NCBI GenBank assembly: GCA_016205905.1 | Contig: JACQSP010000099.1 | Coordinates: forward strand, 1-12,939 | From: Candidatus Woesearchaeota archaeon | GTDB taxonomy: Archaea; Nanobdellota; Nanobdellia; Woesearchaeales; DSVV01 | Direction of reading: 5' to 3' | Length of the DNA stretch: 12,939 nt | Shown: piece after piece, positions 12,101 to 12,939 of the stretch | Position numbering within the stretch: the first letter of the stretch is position 1 | Layout of the letters: the number at the start of each line of letters is the position of its first letter | The notes under the pieces: model-generated | Told to the model about the DNA's origin: nothing | What the model saw: only the letters and a program-made list of their open reading frames with translations | The model's database searches: none | Program-made: the position numbers and the translations under genes

Positions 12101-12874
12101 AATATCAGAAGCGAAATCATTGGTAACAGTTAATGGCTGAACTTCCTCAATAATATTAATATCTTCTATGCCAATTAACTTGTTTACATTAGAAGATTCA
12201 ATCTTAACTTTATAAGACGTAGGGGATTCCTGAACATAACTTTCTGCATATTCTTCTAATGCTGCTTTTAGCTCTGGCGATTCTTTAAATGTTTCAATAT
12301 AAAGTGTTATCTCTTCACTTTTAGATAATGTGTCAATCTTTTTCTGTGTGTCCTTCACAATTTTTAATTTTGGCTCGTATTCGATAATATTTGATACAAA
12401 CTTCAGTTTCAAAATTTCAGGTATTTGTGGTGGTGGAACTTTGATTTTGGAGGAATAGTCTGGAATATATTCATAAAACACAACATTCATCTTTTCTAAA
12501 CTAATCTTCCACTCCTCTTTAATTGGGCCGATAAACTGCAGGATAAAATATTTATGCTCTGAAATTGACAGTTCATTAGCCAATTCTTCTTTTGTTTTGG
12601 TTGCATTAATTATTTCTTTGTTGACAATTATTGGTTTTTCAACATAATCTTCAGGTTTGATTCCAGAATTAATGTTTTCAATCTCATCTGGAGCAAGAGT
12701 AACAACAGTTATATTCTCTTCTTGTATCTGTGGTATTGCATTTTTTATATTATTCTTATTATCTTTTGATTGTATGTACATAAAATAGAAAGAGAACATA
12801 CTGACAAATAGAATTAATATGATAATTATAGCTACTCCTACAATTACACCTTTTTTTCTGAGTGATTTGTTCAT
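9101..12874 (-). CDS. Membrane-anchored subtilisin-like serine protease (S8, KP-43-like layout)
   Basis: 1257 residues. A basic start and one membrane helix (about 10-33) put the rest outside the cell. Residues ~105-250 look like tandem inhibitor/propeptide units (HKYFILQFIGPI). The S8 domain (~255-585) has the full triad: D281 in GIIDSGIDTG, H332 in NGHGTHTSGS, S524 in SGTSMAAP, plus the oxyanion Asn N432 in NSAGNDGPS. A beta-sandwich like that of KP-43-type subtilases follows (KITLVWTDF, VNDLDLIVISPNG, GTYTINVSAY). The last ~500 residues hold beta-rich, fibronectin-like and repeated domains; YNTTTNKPESVQFFSGFGWFG resembles the segment starting YNTATAKYQTA near the end. I count about 45 N-x-S/T sequons by eye, mostly C-terminal. 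It is likely a glycosylated surface protease for nutrition, envelope processing or cell-cell contact. Confidence 0.95.
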   Translation of the reverse strand: MNKSLRKKGVIVGVAIIIILILFVSMFSFYFMYIQSKDNKNNIKNAIPQIQEENITVVTLAPDEIENINSGIKPEDYVEKPIIVNKEIINATKTKEELANELSISEHKYFILQFIGPIKEEWKISLEKMNVVFYEYIPDYSSKIKVPPPQIPEILKLKFVSNIIEYEPKLKIVKDTQKKIDTLSKSEEITLYIETFKESPELKAALEEYAESYVQESPTSYKVKIESSNVNKLIGIEDINIIEEVQPLTVTNDFASDIVEADPTGNILHLNGSGQTIGIIDSGIDTGVDALGTEGDIHLDFDNRIVNISSISNSLCQLYGASCTSADDVNGHGTHTSGSIFGNGTQSSGQYRGMAYASNLTFYGAGDDAGSKSVYVSGLDTTMIQTLYNDGARTESNSWGSSTTEYSNALAKRLDAFMWDNKDILILNSAGNDGPSLQTVRDPGTAKNIITVGASQSNRSSGNVNLIASFSSRGPANDGRIKPDVVAPGTNIVSTRSSKLGGSTQSCSSAFDSSGYYSSCSGTSMAAPITSGYAALVRENFVRNLGYDSPRASLIKAMILNGAQDIGYGIPSNVTGWGRINLTNTLMPSYPRYFKYIDNKTGFTSSGQYDTHTFSVVNNTNTGNNQLKITLVWTDFESSASASTNLVNDLDLIVISPNGTRYYGNNFAWPYNGSQDRLNNVEMLILNSSVNEVETGTYTINVSAYSISQSSQDYSLVVSGGLNINPIVTKFDGATTNFGNLQNLYNKTGVVLENTTNGKIVWNGYGYFGDMNFDKSVIFASNNLYVNSSGLHSTLTTNVTVSLYNVSFAMPMPLKDGVSCTSCQIVNSTQGRVDFYTIGFSNYSSAENTSLDIWDVLDAGKLNSTTIKYQNEEIYFFANYTNFSSSLPVTSATCNITFNDTSSKFIMSYNSGMGYYQYNRTFANATLYSYNITCTSTNFYQRNSSNTTTISDASAVYPWLPINHSIVLNSNGSVTLSWNKTKNAGSYGIIYDSNVTLLWEFAGNATPNLTTSELNYTDATISAITQTNSVAQRYYKIVAMNSTARVNASNTTLGVFKKEIPATTGNPNSGVEQIIMSVPLNVSNLSLSALISSTSLSTSGASNSDVIYTYNTTTNKPESVQFFSGFGWFGDFNMFNINQGYVFKPVTSAYNITFVGSVPVANSSFTLSSSTNMAGNVTNAGELNIISFNTPQEKCDLDLIFYGASSGDMLFRYNTATAKYQTASYTASWSGEFDCINAGEGYEMRVVGNNYTVNYMR

Positions 12875-12939
12875 TTTTTTGGTTATAATACTTTTGCTAT
12901 TCTAAGCAAGTCAGCGATATATTTAAAGCTTTTCATAAA
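12875..12939 (-). promoter_or_regulatory. Promoter region of the protease gene
   Basis: On the minus strand GAAAAGC (BRE-like) precedes TTTAAATATAT (12917-12927), which predicts a transcription start near 12894 and a leader of about 20 bases. No Shine-Dalgarno motif is seen before the ATG at 12874. This is the one gene here whose TATA spacing does not predict a leaderless mRNA. Confidence 0.45.

Noticed and set aside
11400..12140. Open frames on the + strand opposite the protease gene
   Set aside because: They are antisense shadows of the clearly coding subtilase catalytic domain and have no promoter or protein features.

Overview
The window reads as a chromosome segment of an AT-rich archaeon, most likely a DPANN lineage (Woesearchaeota/Pacearchaeota-like). 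The reasons are archaeal TATA/BRE promoters that put transcription starts at or next to start codons, very Lys/Ile/Asn-rich proteins, an archaeal XerA-like recombinase and a large secreted protease dense in N-glycosylation sequons. The lineage is inferred from style only, since no rRNA or marker gene is present.

Layout. (1) Positions 1-102 hold a cluster of hairpins. (2) Positions 171-3333 hold a compact + strand operon: an ArsR-type repressor with a palindromic operator, two membrane proteins ending in SHOCT domains (one Met/His-rich outside the membrane), two SAM methyltransferases, a DUF302 protein and a DsrE-like protein. It looks like a metal or sulfur/thiol stress operon. (3) Positions 3334-5833 hold an unusual cassette-like array: two long folded elements (A and B, 113/114 identical over their 5' part), a probable decayed third copy, and a short element C. 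These are interleaved with small genes of unknown function, all on the minus strand. (4) A tyrosine recombinase (5881-6663) diverges from that array. (5) A large three-branched inverted repeat (6749-6867) follows it. (6) The rest is ordinary: a four-TM protein with two PH-like cytosolic parts, a nucleotidyltransferase of the COG3541/RlaP type, and a 1257-residue membrane-anchored subtilisin-like protease.

The most interesting part is region 3. Its geometry matches an integron: recombinase divergent from the array, a short multi-core site next to the recombinase, genes all reading away from that site, and each gene or gene pair followed at its 3' end by a folded site. The folded sites hold inverted pairs that fit the attC core consensus RYYYAAC/GTTRRRY. 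Four sites share the pattern AATTnnnnnTAAC. Yet the recombinase lacks the extra segment that defines IntI integrases, and the sites are longer than usual attC sites. The two gene-bearing units also have nested terminal inverted repeats with the same asymmetric hairpin insert. I propose a Xer-driven, integron-like cassette system; this is an inference from layout and symmetry, not a demonstrated activity.
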